NCBI GenBank assembly: GCA_007258455.2
Contig: VDFB02270651.1
Coordinates: forward strand, 493,714,320 to 493,778,319
DNA: 64,000 nucleotides
Reading direction: 5' to 3'
Source: Sequoia sempervirens
Lineage: Eukaryota; Streptophyta; Pinopsida; Cupressales; Cupressaceae
Notes under the pieces: model-generated
Seen by the model: only the letters and a program-made list of their open reading frames with translations
Database searches by the model: none
Told to the model about the DNA's origin: nothing
In this document: in pieces, positions 34,801 through 47,349 of the stretch
How the letters are laid out: each line of letters begins with the position of its first letter
Numbering within the stretch: the first letter of the stretch is position 1
Program-made: the position numbers and the translations under genes

Positions 34801-34870
34801 AAGAGTTGGCATCTATCCATTTGAGTAACAATGTGAAATCAGACTATTTTCATAAACCCATGTTTAGGAA

Positions 34871-36240
34871 GCCTTTGGAACAAGGAACCAAACACCTTTA
34901 ATCAACAACAAAGTGATAGTATCAAACTCCATTCACAAACAAGTTTGTTCCCAAGCAACAATTAGGCCTTTTAGGCCACCTTAACAAAACCATGTCAACT
35001 TCTCAAGCCCTTTAAAAATTTCTATTATCATCAATCAGTATAAAATAACCTACACAATCACACCTTAATGTTCCTCATTCATTGTTTAAGGCATTTTATC
35101 ATACCCTTATTCAAATTCTTCATTTTTGGTTCTAAGAAAGAGGATTGTCATAACAGGACATTGATTTACAAAAGTCTCAAACTTTCAATACACCAAAAAA
35201 GATTCAAGAAGTGGACTCTCACTCCTCCTAATATTCCTTTAAATTCTATACAACTCCAGAAGGTTCAAGAATCACAAACAATTTCATGAAATCTCACTAT
35301 GTTCAGGCTTTTACTAGTCCCTTTCACACTTTTACAGACCTAGGCTTATAGAATTTAATGTCTCCACACCCAAACAAACCCAAAAAATGCTTGAAAAACG
35401 TTAGATTGGGCCTAAATATACTATTGAAAACAACAAAAGTTATTTTCCATATATATTTACATAAACCCTAGGTTAAATTTCCCTTAATTGCCCTATTTCA
35501 GATTGCGCACACAGATTTACAGACATAAGATTCAATTCATCACGGCTTCATCATGTGATTTTGATCCAAGCCCATTAAAATATGGAAGAATAGGAATGTA
35601 AGAACAATCCCACAAATAATTAGAAGATTCCACTAGTCAAAGAGGGAGAAACACAATTTTTTTAAGCCTCTGGTTACCCTAAAACAAGGTTTTATCTGTT
35701 TTCACAAAAAATACAATAACTCATTCAAAACACCACCAATCTACATGAAACAAGAAATGGGTGGAAGTTGATTGATTTCTCTACCACTTACAAACAATTT
35801 CCCATCAGTTCTAGCTTGTACATTTCTGTACATAAGCCTGTAACAGTGAAAATCTGTAGAAAATGCATAAAATCAGGGTTCTTCTTTATTCAATTTTTAA
35901 GATTCAACCACCCACGAGTATACAATGGTTAAAAAATCCTTTTTAAAGGAAATACAAGATTACCCCTCATTTTCTTACTATTTTTAGAATGACCCACAAC
36001 AAATTGGCCTTTCAACTTCCTTGTTGCACTTTTATATCTTTACAATTTTTGCAATTGGTAGCAACTTTTGTATTTTTTTTCACATTTTTTCACTTTTTAG
36101 ATCAAATGACCTTCTAATGACCTCAAATATATGAAAAATGAATCTAATAACATGATTACAAGGTAGGAACAATAATATTGAATCAAATTTCAAAAATTGC
36201 TTCATAGAGGCCTAATTTTGCCAAGGTGCTCCTACACCAG
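34871..36240. other. AT-rich stretch right of D, possibly its decayed 5' LTR
   Basis: There is no ORF with recognisable motifs. Position suggests a 5' LTR and leader, but I saw no match to 29169-30435 and no clean primer site. Confidence 0.3.
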
Positions 36241-36900
36241 TTTCACATGGCTTTCGGCTTTGAGGAGATAAAAAGTTATTTTCTCCGCATATGAGAATAT
36301 GAATCATTAATAAACATTAAAAAAATTAATCATATGATCCATAAATATCATAAAAATTTATATTATAACTAATATTAATAGTGTAGTGTATGTATTTATA
36401 TAGGGAAGGTTATATTTTTATTTGAGAATATGAATCGTTAATAAATCTAATGATTTTAAATTTTTTCTTATTAGTAAAAGTAGCATGTTGGGGGCCACAC
36501 CCATATTATATTAATACCATATAAATTTACATGTTTCATCATCCAATAGTGCATAGAGACCATATACTTGGGTCTGTAGATTATGGGGGGCTATTATAGA
36601 CTATATTAGAGCCTTATAAAAAATGGATCATTTAGAATTATAGTTTGTTGTGCAATTTTTGCACACACGCCCCACTAAAAGTAGGGACCCACTTTGCTTG
36701 CTTTGTTTTCTCTTTTGTTGTCATAGGGTCTTGACTTCATCCCCTTAAGGGATAAGTCTCTCGATCTTGGTCTTGTTTCGCCTATGTACTTAATGCTAAA
36801 TTTGCATTGGAGATGCCATTTTGCAACTTCTTGATGGTTGTCTAGCTCATTGAGATTGATCCATGCTCATAATTTTTCAATTGAAGGAAAAATTGACTAA
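36241..36900. other. AT-rich spacer with a short direct repeat
   Basis: GAGAATATGAATC(A/G)TTAATAAA occurs twice, near 36292 and 36424, about 130 bp apart. Nothing else was recognised. Confidence 0.4.
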
Positions 36901-37274
36901 GTCCTGGATAGGTTCGGTAATTCTGAGGTACCTCGGATTACCGAACCATAATTCGCCCGAGTAATCCGAGCTACCTCAGATTACCCGAGTCCGAGCTCCA
37001 ATCAGGTTTCTAAGTTCTTTAAGAATGTACAATTGAACATTTATTGCTTGCATTAATGCATTTTAAGGAGTCAATTTAGGGATAAATGAGATTTGGGAGG
37101 TCATTTGGTCATTTCACGTTTATCAGTGCTTGCAATTGAGAAGATTCATTGTTATCTTTCATCCATTTCAGGCTTCAACATTGGATTTATTCTCTTCTAG
37201 TGATCATTCTAGGGTTTGAGATTATCCATTATCAGTTTTCCACTGCATCCTCTTCCATTGAGTGCCATTTCAAG

Positions 37275-38474
37275 GTAGGTTTCTTGATTCCTTCTAGTGA
37301 TTTAAGTGTTTTATGCTTGACTTAGAGTTTCTTTTGGGTGAATGCCTAGATCATCAAATTTGGGGGTTTTGAGTTATTATTTCTTGATTTGCCATTGGGG
37401 TTTCATTCTTTAAGGGTTTGTTTCAAAAACTTAGATGTGGATGTCAATTTAGGTAAACGGGGTGTTTTAATTCATAGGATACCATCAAAGATTAGCCCTG
37501 TGCTCCTTATTTTTTGTGTTTGATTTCTAGATTTTGAAGCATTACCCTAGTTTTGAGCGATAGATAGAAACCCTAGTTTAGGGCTTGCAAATTTGATAAA
37601 CAGTTGATGTCAAGAATTGAGGAACAAAGTGTTGACGGAATCTATCTTGAAATATCAATGATTTAATCTTGAGAAGATTAGATGTTCGTCATTCGTTAAC
37701 TCAAATCGAACAAGATTTGACACTTAGTAAAATTTTCAATCTTGAGCTAAGCTTGGAGATTCTGAGGTAGCTTGGATTTTCCAAGCTCTAATCCGCTCGG
37801 GGAATCCAAGCCCTCTCAGATTATCTGAATCCACCCTGTGCCTAAAATCTTGAGCCTCAATGGTGGATACTTAGTCGAATTTTGAGCTTGACATTCATTC
37901 GGTGATTTCGAGCCATCTCGGATTACTCAAATGATAGTTCACCTGGGTAATCCAAGGTCCCTAGAAATACCCGATCCTTATGAATAGTGAATGATGATGC
38001 ATAAGACAACTTGGGTTTTAAATGGAGATGATTTGTTTCATGATTTTGAATCTATTGATGTTCATATGCCTAATCAAGTTGAAGAAACCCCCATGTGATG
38101 AAGATTCATAATGATCATAAGTTGAGCCATGCTTAATATGGGAAATTTGAGCTTGCTCAGATTACCCAAGCTCTAATCTGGCTAGGGAATCTGATCTAAC
38201 TCAGATTACTTGACCTCACTCTATTTTTCTCTAGAATCTCAATAATGATGGATGAAATGCTTGCACTTGAGATTGTACGGTCATTTATTGAGATGGTGAT
38301 CAATTTGAATGAAGTTTTATGATCATTGCTTACCTTGTTTTTCCATTGGAATTATATTATTATCATTTTTATTTTTAAATGGCATTACCATTGCATACTG
38401 GTTCTTCATGGAAATGATATAATAGGTTATATTATTGTTTTCCATTTTGATGATTATGGTCCTTTCTCTAATAG
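37275..38474 (+). other. F: predicted 5' intron
   Basis: The donor CAAG|GTAGGTTT at 37274/37275 matches the E donors (GAG|GTAGGTTT). The acceptor TCTCTAATAG lies at 38474, and the ATG starts at 38475. The intron and its upstream flank hold several copies of a GGTAATCCGAG / CTCGGATTACC palindrome-like word. Confidence 0.55.
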
Positions 38475-40052
38475 ATGTAGGAAGAGCTTAGTCTTGACAA
38501 GACTACCAAGACAAAGGCTGCTCTAGTGCAAGAGGAGGTTAAGCAAAGATTGGAAAGGATGAAGTATGATTTCAAAGGCATATGGCCGAAGTCTGAGATT
38601 GCTTTTTCTTGGTCAAAGATTGCAGATATGAGCATGAGTCATTTGGATTACGACGACTTTCAGCAGAGGATGTTTGGAAATGCCCCTAGTTCGTTGGCAT
38701 AGATCATTACTCACACTAGATTGGCACAAGTAGTAGGGTTCCCTCCAACACAACTATGTCCTGAGTTGGTCTTGGAATGTGCAAAGTACTATGAATCTAG
38801 GACAAGAATCATAATTGAGCCACAAGGAAGAGCTATGGAAAATCTAATTGAGCAGTCCATAACTCTTGAATGGCTAGAGAAGAGGCTAAGTAAGAAGCCA
38901 ATAATTTTGAAAGAAGAAATCCCAAGTTGGGATAAACTACTTGAACAATGGGGGAAACCTAAACAAAGGAAAAGAGCTAGGAAAGTCTCTAAGATTCCAA
39001 GGGATAAATTCAACAATAGGGTTATACATGTGGAAGTGCCTGTAGGTGACAAGTTCAAAGATGAGGTTAGGCCCTCTAACTATAAAGTGAAAACTATTAA
39101 TTTAGGGCCAACAACAAAGGAACAAGAAAAGGAGGAATTCCAAGAATCTTCCCAAGCTATTCTCAAAAGGTTGGATAAGGAAACTAAGGAAAAAAAAAAG
39201 TTGCAGAAGCAGGTAAATGATATTTATAGGTATGTTCAATACTTGATGAAGCCTCTACAAACTATGGGGAGTGAAGGAACTATTCCATAGGGATTGTTGC
39301 CTAAGGAGGCAGTTTCAGAAATTGAGGTTGAAGTCCTATGTTCAAAGCACACATGACTAGCTTCAAGGTATCAATGGTAGAGGAGATGAAGTAATTGAAC
39401 AAATTCTAAAAATACACACCAATGCTTCTGATTTTCTTGAGCATACTTCACAATTTTCTGCAGATTGTAACAAGACTGACAAGTCAACTATTGATGAGTT
39501 GAAGAGAATTCTACAAATACCTAAGGATGAATTGGACAAGTTGGGTATCTTTTCTTGTGATGAAATTGGAAAGTTGAAAGAATGGATTGAAGTCTGGAAC
39601 TATAGGAAAGAACTTCTCACAAGGACCTTGAAGAAAATAATGAAATTACACTGAAAAATGAAAGAAATATACAACAATTGCATTAATTTCTTGGAGATAA
39701 TGATTGGAAGGAGAAAGTTTGGCCAGAAAAACATGAACATTGGCATATTGCAGGGATGGTGGCATGAGATATATGACCCTTCTGATAGTGCTCCCATTAC
39801 TAAGGAAAATCTAGAGGATGCAACAATTTATATTTCAAAACTAGATAAATACCATGAGTTACAAGTTGAATGGGATAAGGTAATGCCCCAATATTTGGAG
39901 GAGTTTAAAAATAATAAAACAAGAATTAAATTTGTTCCAGTTCTAGATCTAGAAGATATAAAGGAAATATTGGATAAGGCCAAAGAATTATCCAATAAAT
40001 TAGAAGCTAACAAGGAGGGAGGAAAGGAAAATAGCCAACAGGCAGCCGCCTA
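38475..40052 (+). pseudogene. F: unrecognised TE-associated protein, related to the E ORF
   Basis: The ATG at 38475 is followed by TAG, then an open frame: EELSLDKTTKTKAALVQEEV, FKGIWPKSEIAFSWSKIADM, a stop at 38700, then RLAQVVGFPPTQLCPELVLE and CAKYYESRTRIIIEPQGR. The last two blocks align with E (AKAPGFPLPLVAPKLVMAC and DRDGNIL). A Lys/Glu-rich coiled-coil middle follows (39100-39290). After a frame change the C-terminus runs GWWHEIYDPSDSAPITKENL to KEGGKENSQQAAA. It is about 525 codons, much shorter than E. I cannot name a family or function. Confidence 0.55.
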
Positions 40053-40511
40053 GAATTTTGTGCCAATCATGTGACAGTCCAGCTAGAGGGCGACTTCAAT
40101 TTTTGTGCAAGGAAAGAAATATTTTGGAAGGACCCAGGCTAACCTGGATGAAGTTTCAAACATTAAATGAAAATTTTATTTTTATTCAAAACTTCTTAGG
40201 CCGACTTGCCTAGCCAACTTGTTGATGTAAACCCTAAAATTGGGCCGACCTTGTGCAAATTCTCTATAAATTGAGGTTCAAGCCTCTTTTGTAAGGGTTA
40301 GAATCAGTTAAGAAATAGTTGTTGGAGCTATAGTTGAGTTAATAGTTAGCATTTTTCTGAGAGAAAGTGCTGCTACATTGATAATACATGAATTGTTGCA
40401 AACTAGGGTGATTCAATATAAGTAAAGACATTGTTCTTTTGTGCTCTTTCTTGTGTTGCTTCACTTTGCATGGTTCTCGTTGTTCCATATCTTTAAGATT
40501 GCTTTGAGATT
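40053..40511 (+). other. F: 3' region with TATA-like box, probable partial LTR
   Basis: After the ORF stop comes a non-coding stretch with CTCTATAAATTGAGG (TATA core 40265-40272), then CTCTTTTGTAAGGG. This resembles the U3/R part of the E LTR (TATAAATAGGG ... GTTGTAAAG). It ends where E begins. Confidence 0.4.
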
Positions 40512-41556
40512 TGTTGATAGGTGTTTTTGCACACTTTCTCAACATAGGTAGTACATGAATGCACTACCTCTCTTGAAAGGAGACTTCCAACAACAAGTTA
40601 CTGAAAATCACCCCAAGGTCTCTTAGGTGTCAGGTCATGACTTGCATGGAATTCCTCAGTTGATGTTTGATGTGATTTTGCTAGTAATCATAAGGCAGAA
40701 TTACATAGCTGGATGTGAAATGGATCTTAAAATCTAAAGTTCTTGAGATGGGAGCTAAGGTGCACTTTGCTGTAGGTTCGAACAACAATCTAAAAATTTA
40801 GTATTTTCTTAAGTTTTGTCTTTACAATGTGCAATGAACCTTAGCATAGGTTGTTTCTAAAAAAAGGGGAAAAAGAGCAGGGAAGAGGGAAGGTTCCCAG
40901 ATCTACAAATAACTATGAAAAGTGATCATGGAGGTTCTACTATAGACAAATCCCTTGAAACAAAATCTCACTTAACCAGAAACAATCACAGTCTCATGAA
41001 ACTTGTGCTATCTTCTAAGGTCTATAAATTTTTCACCATTCATCCACCACATATATGCATGACTAAAGATGAAGATTTAGAGTAGCTTAAAGTTTCATCC
41101 TAGACTAACTTTACAAGACCATTTACCAGCAGCAAATGGCAAAAAGTATGGACTGGAAGGCATCAACACAACATAAATTTCTACAATCACAAAACAACAT
41201 TACCAAAATCTATCTAAGCAATTTAAAGCTAGCTAAAGCAATAATGAAATCTAACTAAAACATCTAATAATGGGAGATTGAATCATGGAACATGTAGAGA
41301 AACTTAGAAAATGCACCAAGTCAATGTATTTTCATTAGAAATTTTTATAGCATGTCATTACAACAACTCAAATCTCTCTTGAAAATGAGAGGAGACCCCC
41401 TATTTATAGTGCCCATAAAGTAGAACGAATGGACAAGATTTAATCTCATTGTGTGGCCAAGATTCACTACAACTTAGGGATCTACCTAACCCCCAATATA
41501 TTACAATTTAAAATACAACCTTGTCTTTATCAATATTTTGTCTTCTAGTGATGACA
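40512..41556 (-). repeat. E1: LTR-like 3' end
   Basis: On the minus strand this runs from TGTCATCACTAG to CCTATCAACA, giving TGT...ACA ends. It contains a TATA box (TATAAATA, plus 41401-41408) followed by CTCTCATTTTCAAGAG. It matches 48499-49535 at roughly 88% over the first 180 bases. The inner limit (41556) is approximate. Confidence 0.5.
41401..41408 (-). promoter_or_regulatory. E1: TATA box in the LTR-like end
   Basis: CACTATAAATAGGG on the minus strand is conserved in the other copies at 49383-49390 and 51789-51796. Confidence 0.5.
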
Positions 41557-41599
41557 GTGTAGCAGTTTTGTCTTTTTGTTGATTGCCCTTTTTGCTGTA

Positions 41600-44500
41600 G
41601 CTAATCTGTCAGGAATTCTTCATTAATAATAGGGTTGCCTTCATACTTCTTCAAGGCTGCATACTCCATGAACTTCAAAATTAATGGTTGGAGCTTATCA
41701 ACATCTATGATTTTAGATCAGAACACTTGATAACTCCATTAGACTTTGGATTGCTCAGTGAGCTTTTCTTAGTCCTCCTCATATTTAGCAGTGTGGTTCC
41801 AAAACAATTCTAATTGGGTGAAGGCCAGAGTGGAAAAAATCATGAAATTTGTGGTTATTTCCTTTGACGTCTCATCTTCTAGCCTCTTCTGGAAGTGAGG
41901 CCTTATCTTATCTAGGTCCATTTGTACGATAGGCATCTCATAGCCTGTCATTAGCTTCAAGTATTAGGTGCAATCTGCCCTAATCTTTTTGACCCATTCA
42001 ATATTCAAATCCACTTTATTGATTACCTATTCCAATCTTTCTTTTTGGTACTCAAAGTCCTACTTCCACACATCCATGAGCCAGTGATCATCCCTCTTGA
42101 ATGCGAGCTCCTTTTCCCATGTCATGCTTGGCAGCTTGAGAATAGCCTTGATCTTTGGATAGGTAGACTCATACCTCATTGGGAAGTTAGAGTAGAGCTT
42201 CCTTGTGCTCTCAAGAGACTATTGTGAGTCCAAGAATTTATTGGTTGTCCTGACAGCCTGATTGATGCCCATGTTTCCAATGTATAGAACCTACTGGAAC
42301 TAGCTTTCTGTAGTCCTATCTAAATTCCTCCTCCTTTCCATCTTATCAACCTGTTCCTTAGACATCAGTTGCGGTGGACCTGCAGATGTGGTAGGTGCTT
42401 CTCCCTTTGAAGACCATTGTTGGATGTACGTTGTTAGATTAGCTACCTATGCTTTAAGCTCCTCCTTTGAAACTTTCTCTTGCTATATAAGATGCACCAC
42501 AATAGCAACAGACTCCTGGAGGTGTTTCACTTTTTGTTCCCTTGTAGCTGTTCCTGGGTCAATAGTAGAAATATTATAGCTTACCCCCTCTTCTCCTACT
42601 ATGGGTGTAGCTACTTGGATGGTCCTAGATCCAGAAACATCCATTGCTACTTTAGATATAACCTTGGGCTTCTTTTCCCCTTTGGTAGTGATCTGTGCCC
42701 TAGCTAGGATAGCCTTTAGTCTCGTTCTCAGACTACTCGGGGTGGGAGCTCTCTTTTCAAGTTATTTTTCCATCCATTCGGGCATCTGAACCTTTTCTAT
42801 GGTGGTTCAAGATCACCTTCTTCTTCGCCCTTTCTGATTTCAATCTTCTTCTCCTTAGGAGCCTCTTCTTCTACCTTTATATCTTTTTCATCCTCATCAG
42901 AATCCTGGGTGGATGCTATGTGCCTGATCGGGAGCTTGGTGGGTAGGTGCTCATTGGGACTTTCTTCCCTCTCATCCTATTCTTCCCTTTTGTCATCATG
43001 ATCATCCTCATGTTTGTGCTTCTCGGGCTTTTCAGTTTTGAGGCTTTTGACAGTCTGACAATCACCCTCATGTTTTTCTTCCTCCGCATTCTCTTCTTCT
43101 TTGTGAGGAGGTGACACATCCACCTATTGCTCCCTCATAGGAAGTTCTACATTTTTTGTGGTCCTATCACCTTCTTTCCCTTCTTCTATGGGAGGAGTCC
43201 ATTCTACTTCTTCCCCAACATCTTTCAATTTTTGGGCCATTTCCTCCTTGAAATCATCATCAAATGTTTGTACAATTTCAGTACCGGGATCTCTTTCGTC
43301 ACTACTCTCAGAAGATCTTGTTTCTTCCTCCTCATAAATCACTTTGTAAATTTTCTTGTGGTCATATTCTAGGTGTTCGTCGTACTCGTTTGCTTCCTCC
43401 TCCAATGCTTTTGCAATCTCCATCTCCCGCTTCTCCCATTCCTCAGAGATTAGCATTGTGGCTTCCATTGTTGGTGGTCCCATTGGAGGTTTCGAGGGTG
43501 AAGCACTGGCGAGGAGCTGTGCCAAGGTAGCTTGGATGGTGGCTTCCAAAAATATTTGGGAAATATCAGAGGGGGCACTCTACATGTGTTGTGAGAAAGC
43601 CTCTAGCAATGTGAGTGCAGGCATTGCTATTGTCGCTACTGCCAGTGGAAGCAATGTAGTGGGAGACATGGAGGAGAAGGAAAGTGGAGAAGCTGTGGCA
43701 GAGGAGGATTCAATCATCACAAATTTCCTGATAGGTGGAGAAGAGGCAAGGTGGAATAAGATTTCCACTACAGGTGGGGATGTGGTAATCATGGCTTGGG
43801 AAATGGATGTAAGGGTGGCCGAATCAAGGGAAGTAGGCAGAGATTTTGGCTGATTTTTTTCCCCTTAGTCTCCCTCGTGAAGAGGATCCTCTTGAATTAC
43901 AAGCATTCCCATAGCACTTCCTAAACTTTTATGTTTCTTTGAGGGAGAACCTTCTAAATCTTTCCTTGAATACACTTTTGGATCTAGTTGTTGCTCCTCT
44001 ATTTCTTTCCTTTTCCTTGATCTAGTGAATGGAGGAGATTTTAATGTCTCTCATATTGAGGTTGTAGCAGCAACATCTTCTATAGCACTAGGCTCACTCT
44101 TGAGCCCTTCATATGTTAGTATCACCCCTTGCTACTTTAGTCTGGCCACCTATCCATCGACCCATTCTTGAGTGCAAGCGTCGACAAGCTTGGTTAGAAT
44201 GTCAAGATCATCGACCTATTGCTTATCCCAATCTATCATTGATATTGGAAAGTTAGTGATTGCGTTGTACCTGAGGTCCATTATAGTACTTTCATCTGCT
44301 TCAACCTGGTTAGGTATGGGAAACAAATTAACCCTTCTTACAAAGTATGCAGTCATCTGCATGTAATGCCTCACACGTACCTCCTTATCATCTTGGAAAT
44401 TTTCCCAAAAATATTCTATGTGATGTAGATGGGTATATACTAGTCCTAGTGCCTTCCTTACATGCCCATATGGGTCCATCTCTGGGTGAGTAGTGTGCAG

Positions 44501-45772
44501 GAAAAAATGACACTCTACTAAGTCCGTCTTAGAATTCGTAGCTCACTAGGAGGTTTGCAATTTGTACATACCCTGACCAAAAGCTAAGGGATAAGGGATC
44601 TCTGCCAAATGTCTACCACTGAGTACTGAATGCACATGCTACAGCTACCGAGAGAGCTCTAATAGTATGATCCGGTCGTTGGGGTACTAGGAAAACTTAT
44701 TTGGCCTCTCTGTGTAACCTTGGGTGTGAATGTAGGTGAACTTGGGGTACTAAATGAACAAGAATGTGTATTGTTTCAAAAACACTAGAGCATTGTGAGA
44801 GTCCCTCCTCTCAAAATCTCCCCTCGTAATCTGATAATGTGACCCACAAAGATGTCATTCACTCTAAAATACTCCTTAAATTTTCTAAATTGTAGCTAGG
44901 GATATCTATCATAAACCTTCAATGCATGACCTAGTTCCTCATTAGGTGCCATGGACAATCCACTCTACTGCCTTCGTGTAGCCAGTGAGTAAAATAGATA
45001 GGAGGTCATGTAGAATTCAAAGGTCTTCTTTACATTCACAAATTTCTCATGGAAGTAATCACTTATTATGCCTCCCCAATAGAATGAGGCCTTTGTGGTA
45101 ACATCTTCTCTACAAAATATGCTATCCACTCCTGAAAAATATGTGGTAGTGGGGAGGCCCATCTCCCTGCTTAATAGAGTCATGGTAGTCCTCGTGGAAG
45201 TCACTATAGAAGAGCTCTTGAGGAACCTTTACGACGTTGCCCCTTTTCTCTTTAAGCCAATATTGGTTTATAAGCTTCTTACAGCCAATGGGGTCTTCAT
45301 CCCATGTTGCCCTACATTCTTGAATAGTTGTTGTTTCCATTGTTTCGAAGGTAGGGATGTGGAAAGTATTTGTTATTGCTTCAACCAACATATGAGCAAG
45401 GATATTTCCATCTCTGTCTACTATTGTCCATGTCTTTGGCTAATATGCATGTCAGCAAGCCATGACCAATTTAGGGGCTACAAGGGGCAAAGGAAAACCC
45501 GGAGCCTTAGCAATTCCACTTTGTCTAATTAATCTTTCATTATCGGTCTTAGGATGGATCTTGACCCTCTGCTTGAATTTGTCAATATCGACATGACCGA
45601 TATTGGTGTCTATTATTTCCTTCTAGTTCTTGATGATTTTTTACTACAATAGCTCGCCCTGGAATTAGAATTTCATTTGGTCTTTGTCATCTTTTCCTTG
45701 AGGAACCTTTCCCACTTTCTTCCCTTTGTCTTTCTTTGTAGCTGCCCCTGAGGGTCCTGCACCCGATTCCAT
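41600..45772 (-). pseudogene. E1: long unrecognised TE-associated ORF
   Basis: The ATG at 45772 lies six bases into the exon after a TTTGCAG acceptor and opens MESGAGPSGAATKKDKGKK. Conserved blocks shared with E2 follow: PGFPLPLVAPKLVMAC, FHIPTFETMETTTIQECRA, CKKLINQYWLKEKRG, TKASFYWGGIISDYFHE, YFWENFQDDKEVRVRHYMQM, a Ser/Thr-rich middle, MLISEEWEKREMEIAKALEE, a Glu-rich acidic region and MKLMTGYEMPIVQMDLDK near the end. The copy has several frameshifts and stops. No enzyme motif was recognised. Function is unknown. Confidence 0.6.
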
Positions 45773-45777
45773 ATATC

Positions 45778-47182
45778 CTGCAAACAAAGCACAGTGAGCA
45801 TAACCAATCACAAAACATGAATGTTAGTCATAATCCCATAAATGAAGTCCAATTAGATGATATATCATTCATAAAATCAAACTTTTACTTCAAGACATCA
45901 TTGGAAATTTACTGCAGGGATTTTGGACAACCCGGGCCTGAAGGGCCAAACTTCCCTTACACGAATGTTGTTCAAAGGGCAAGCAAAGTGGGGCAACCTG
46001 GGTGGTTTCCAATGACTTCAAATTTTGATCGTTTAAAAGGACAATGTAGGAGAAGGTTGAATTTAAGCACGTGGGTCGAGATTAGTTTTTGAATTGAAAG
46101 TCATTTGGGCTGCTTTGGAATCATCCAGAGGTACAAGGCCGAAAAGTTGTCAGGGCTTAGCCGTTTCGAATAGCTAGAAGGAAACAAAATTCTGGGGTTA
46201 GAATTGTGGATTCTGGGACTTGGGAAGCTGAAGAGCGGTCAGCGTGCCTCCTAACTTCGAAGTGTTCGTGTCTCTAGGGGTGGTAAGTTGGTGTTTTTCC
46301 ATTTGAAACAATAGTTATTGAACGAAAATCCAACGGGGGTGGCCCGATAGGCCAGACAAAACATCGAGCTTGACCTCTAGCCTTCTTTTCTAAGTTACAG
46401 GTGATTAGGATGGTGGAACCCAAAGGTTAGAAAGACGGACCTACTTTTCCTTTTCATGCTGGCTGAGATGGGACAAAATCCCAGTGGATGGAGCCTGGCA
46501 GGGGGCAAGGACTCCTAAGTTCATTATTGATTGTCTTCATAGAAAATGGAGGCTTGGTCCCTGGGAGGTTGAAGGACGTTACCAAATGGATGTTTGAAAT
46601 GGTGAAGTCACCACAAAAATCCATGGACAGAACTCTGTGAACTAGGTTCAACGAACATGAAGGATCAATTCATTTTGTTGGTTTAACCCAAACGACAAAA
46701 GGCGAGGCAGAATCTGCGGCTCAGGTGGCGGGGGCCATCATGTAGTTTGAAAAGGTGAAAGTGACATGGCATCCCAAGGATGGCATCCTGTAGGATTAGG
46801 CCTATGAAGTACATATGGAGGCCGAGTTTTCAAGTTTGTTTAAGTCCCGACAGTGATCTACCGAAGGAGGTCCGAGGTCACGGGCTTGAGAGGGCATCTC
46901 GCCGCTTTGGATGCTTGAGTTTGTTTTCTAAGTTTTTTTAGTGGCAAGGAGAAGGCCTGGGTCTAGAAGGAATTAACGCCCTACATGAGGAATGGTGGCT
47001 ACAAGGGAGAGTTCCAAATTTGTCTTAGAGGATGTTTAGGAGGTTTCTCTAGAATTTCAACATATGGGTTTTTTAGGTGTTATCTTGTTTTACCCAATTA
47101 AAACATTTTGTAGCCCATGTTCACTCATCATTTAAGCATAAAATCACAAAAAACCTCTCAGAAAGGTAGACAAAAAACCTAC
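45778..47182 (-). other. E1: predicted 5' intron (1,405 bp)
   Basis: The donor TTGAG|GTAGGT at 47183/47182 and acceptor GCTTTGTTTGCAG|G at 45778/45777 both recur in E2. The acceptor has a T-rich tract. The intron is richer in G+C than its surroundings and carries repeated words such as GGCCCGATAGGCC. Confidence 0.6.
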
Positions 47183-47341
47183 CTCAAAAAATTGGTGAAA
47201 GAGGTTGTCAAATTCGTGAAGGTTCAGTAGACAAGGGCAATGGGCGTGAGGGTGGCGAGCGACGAAGGCACTAGTCTCCTCAAAAATCACTCTGAACTCC
47301 TCTGGCCAACCTAACATATGAAAATGATAGGTCAAACTAGA

Positions 47342-47349
47342 TATTTATA
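47342..47349 (-). promoter_or_regulatory. E1: TATA box upstream of exon 1
   Basis: GGGGTATAAATATCT on the minus strand lies about 160 bp before the GTAGGT donor, so transcription from it would give a non-coding exon 1 of about 130 bases. E2 has the same box at 57616-57623. Confidence 0.5.

Larger units (their letters stand above)
30436..34870 (-). mobile_element. Chromovirus-like Ty3 LTR retrotransposon D, internal region
   Basis: From right to left the minus strand gives gag with a CHHC knuckle, retropepsin, RT, RNase H, and integrase with GPY/F motif, with a chromodomain-like tail ending at the 3' LTR. This order and the GPY/F plus tail mark a chromovirus of the Ty3 group. Many stops and some frameshifts show decay. 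A 5' LTR was not found by eye. Confidence 0.85.
36901..40511 (+). mobile_element. Fragment F: relative of unit E on the plus strand (exon, intron, ORF, promoter-like 3' end)
   Basis: The layout is a non-coding exon ending CAAG, GTAGGT donor, 1,200-bp intron, AG acceptor with ATG directly after it, a long ORF to 40052, and then a 3' region with a TATA-like box at 40265. Unit E has the same layout and a related N-terminal protein. The fragment lacks a visible left LTR and any pol. Its 3' part is cut at 40512 by the LTR-like end of E. Confidence 0.55.

Noticed and set aside
34871..36240. A 5' LTR of D matching 29169-30435
   Set aside because: I compared ends and inner words by eye and found no convincing match, so I do not claim a pair.
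42045..43853. Several plus-strand ORFs, Ser/Phe-rich
   Set aside because: Antisense to the E1 ORF; its conserved blocks are on the minus strand.
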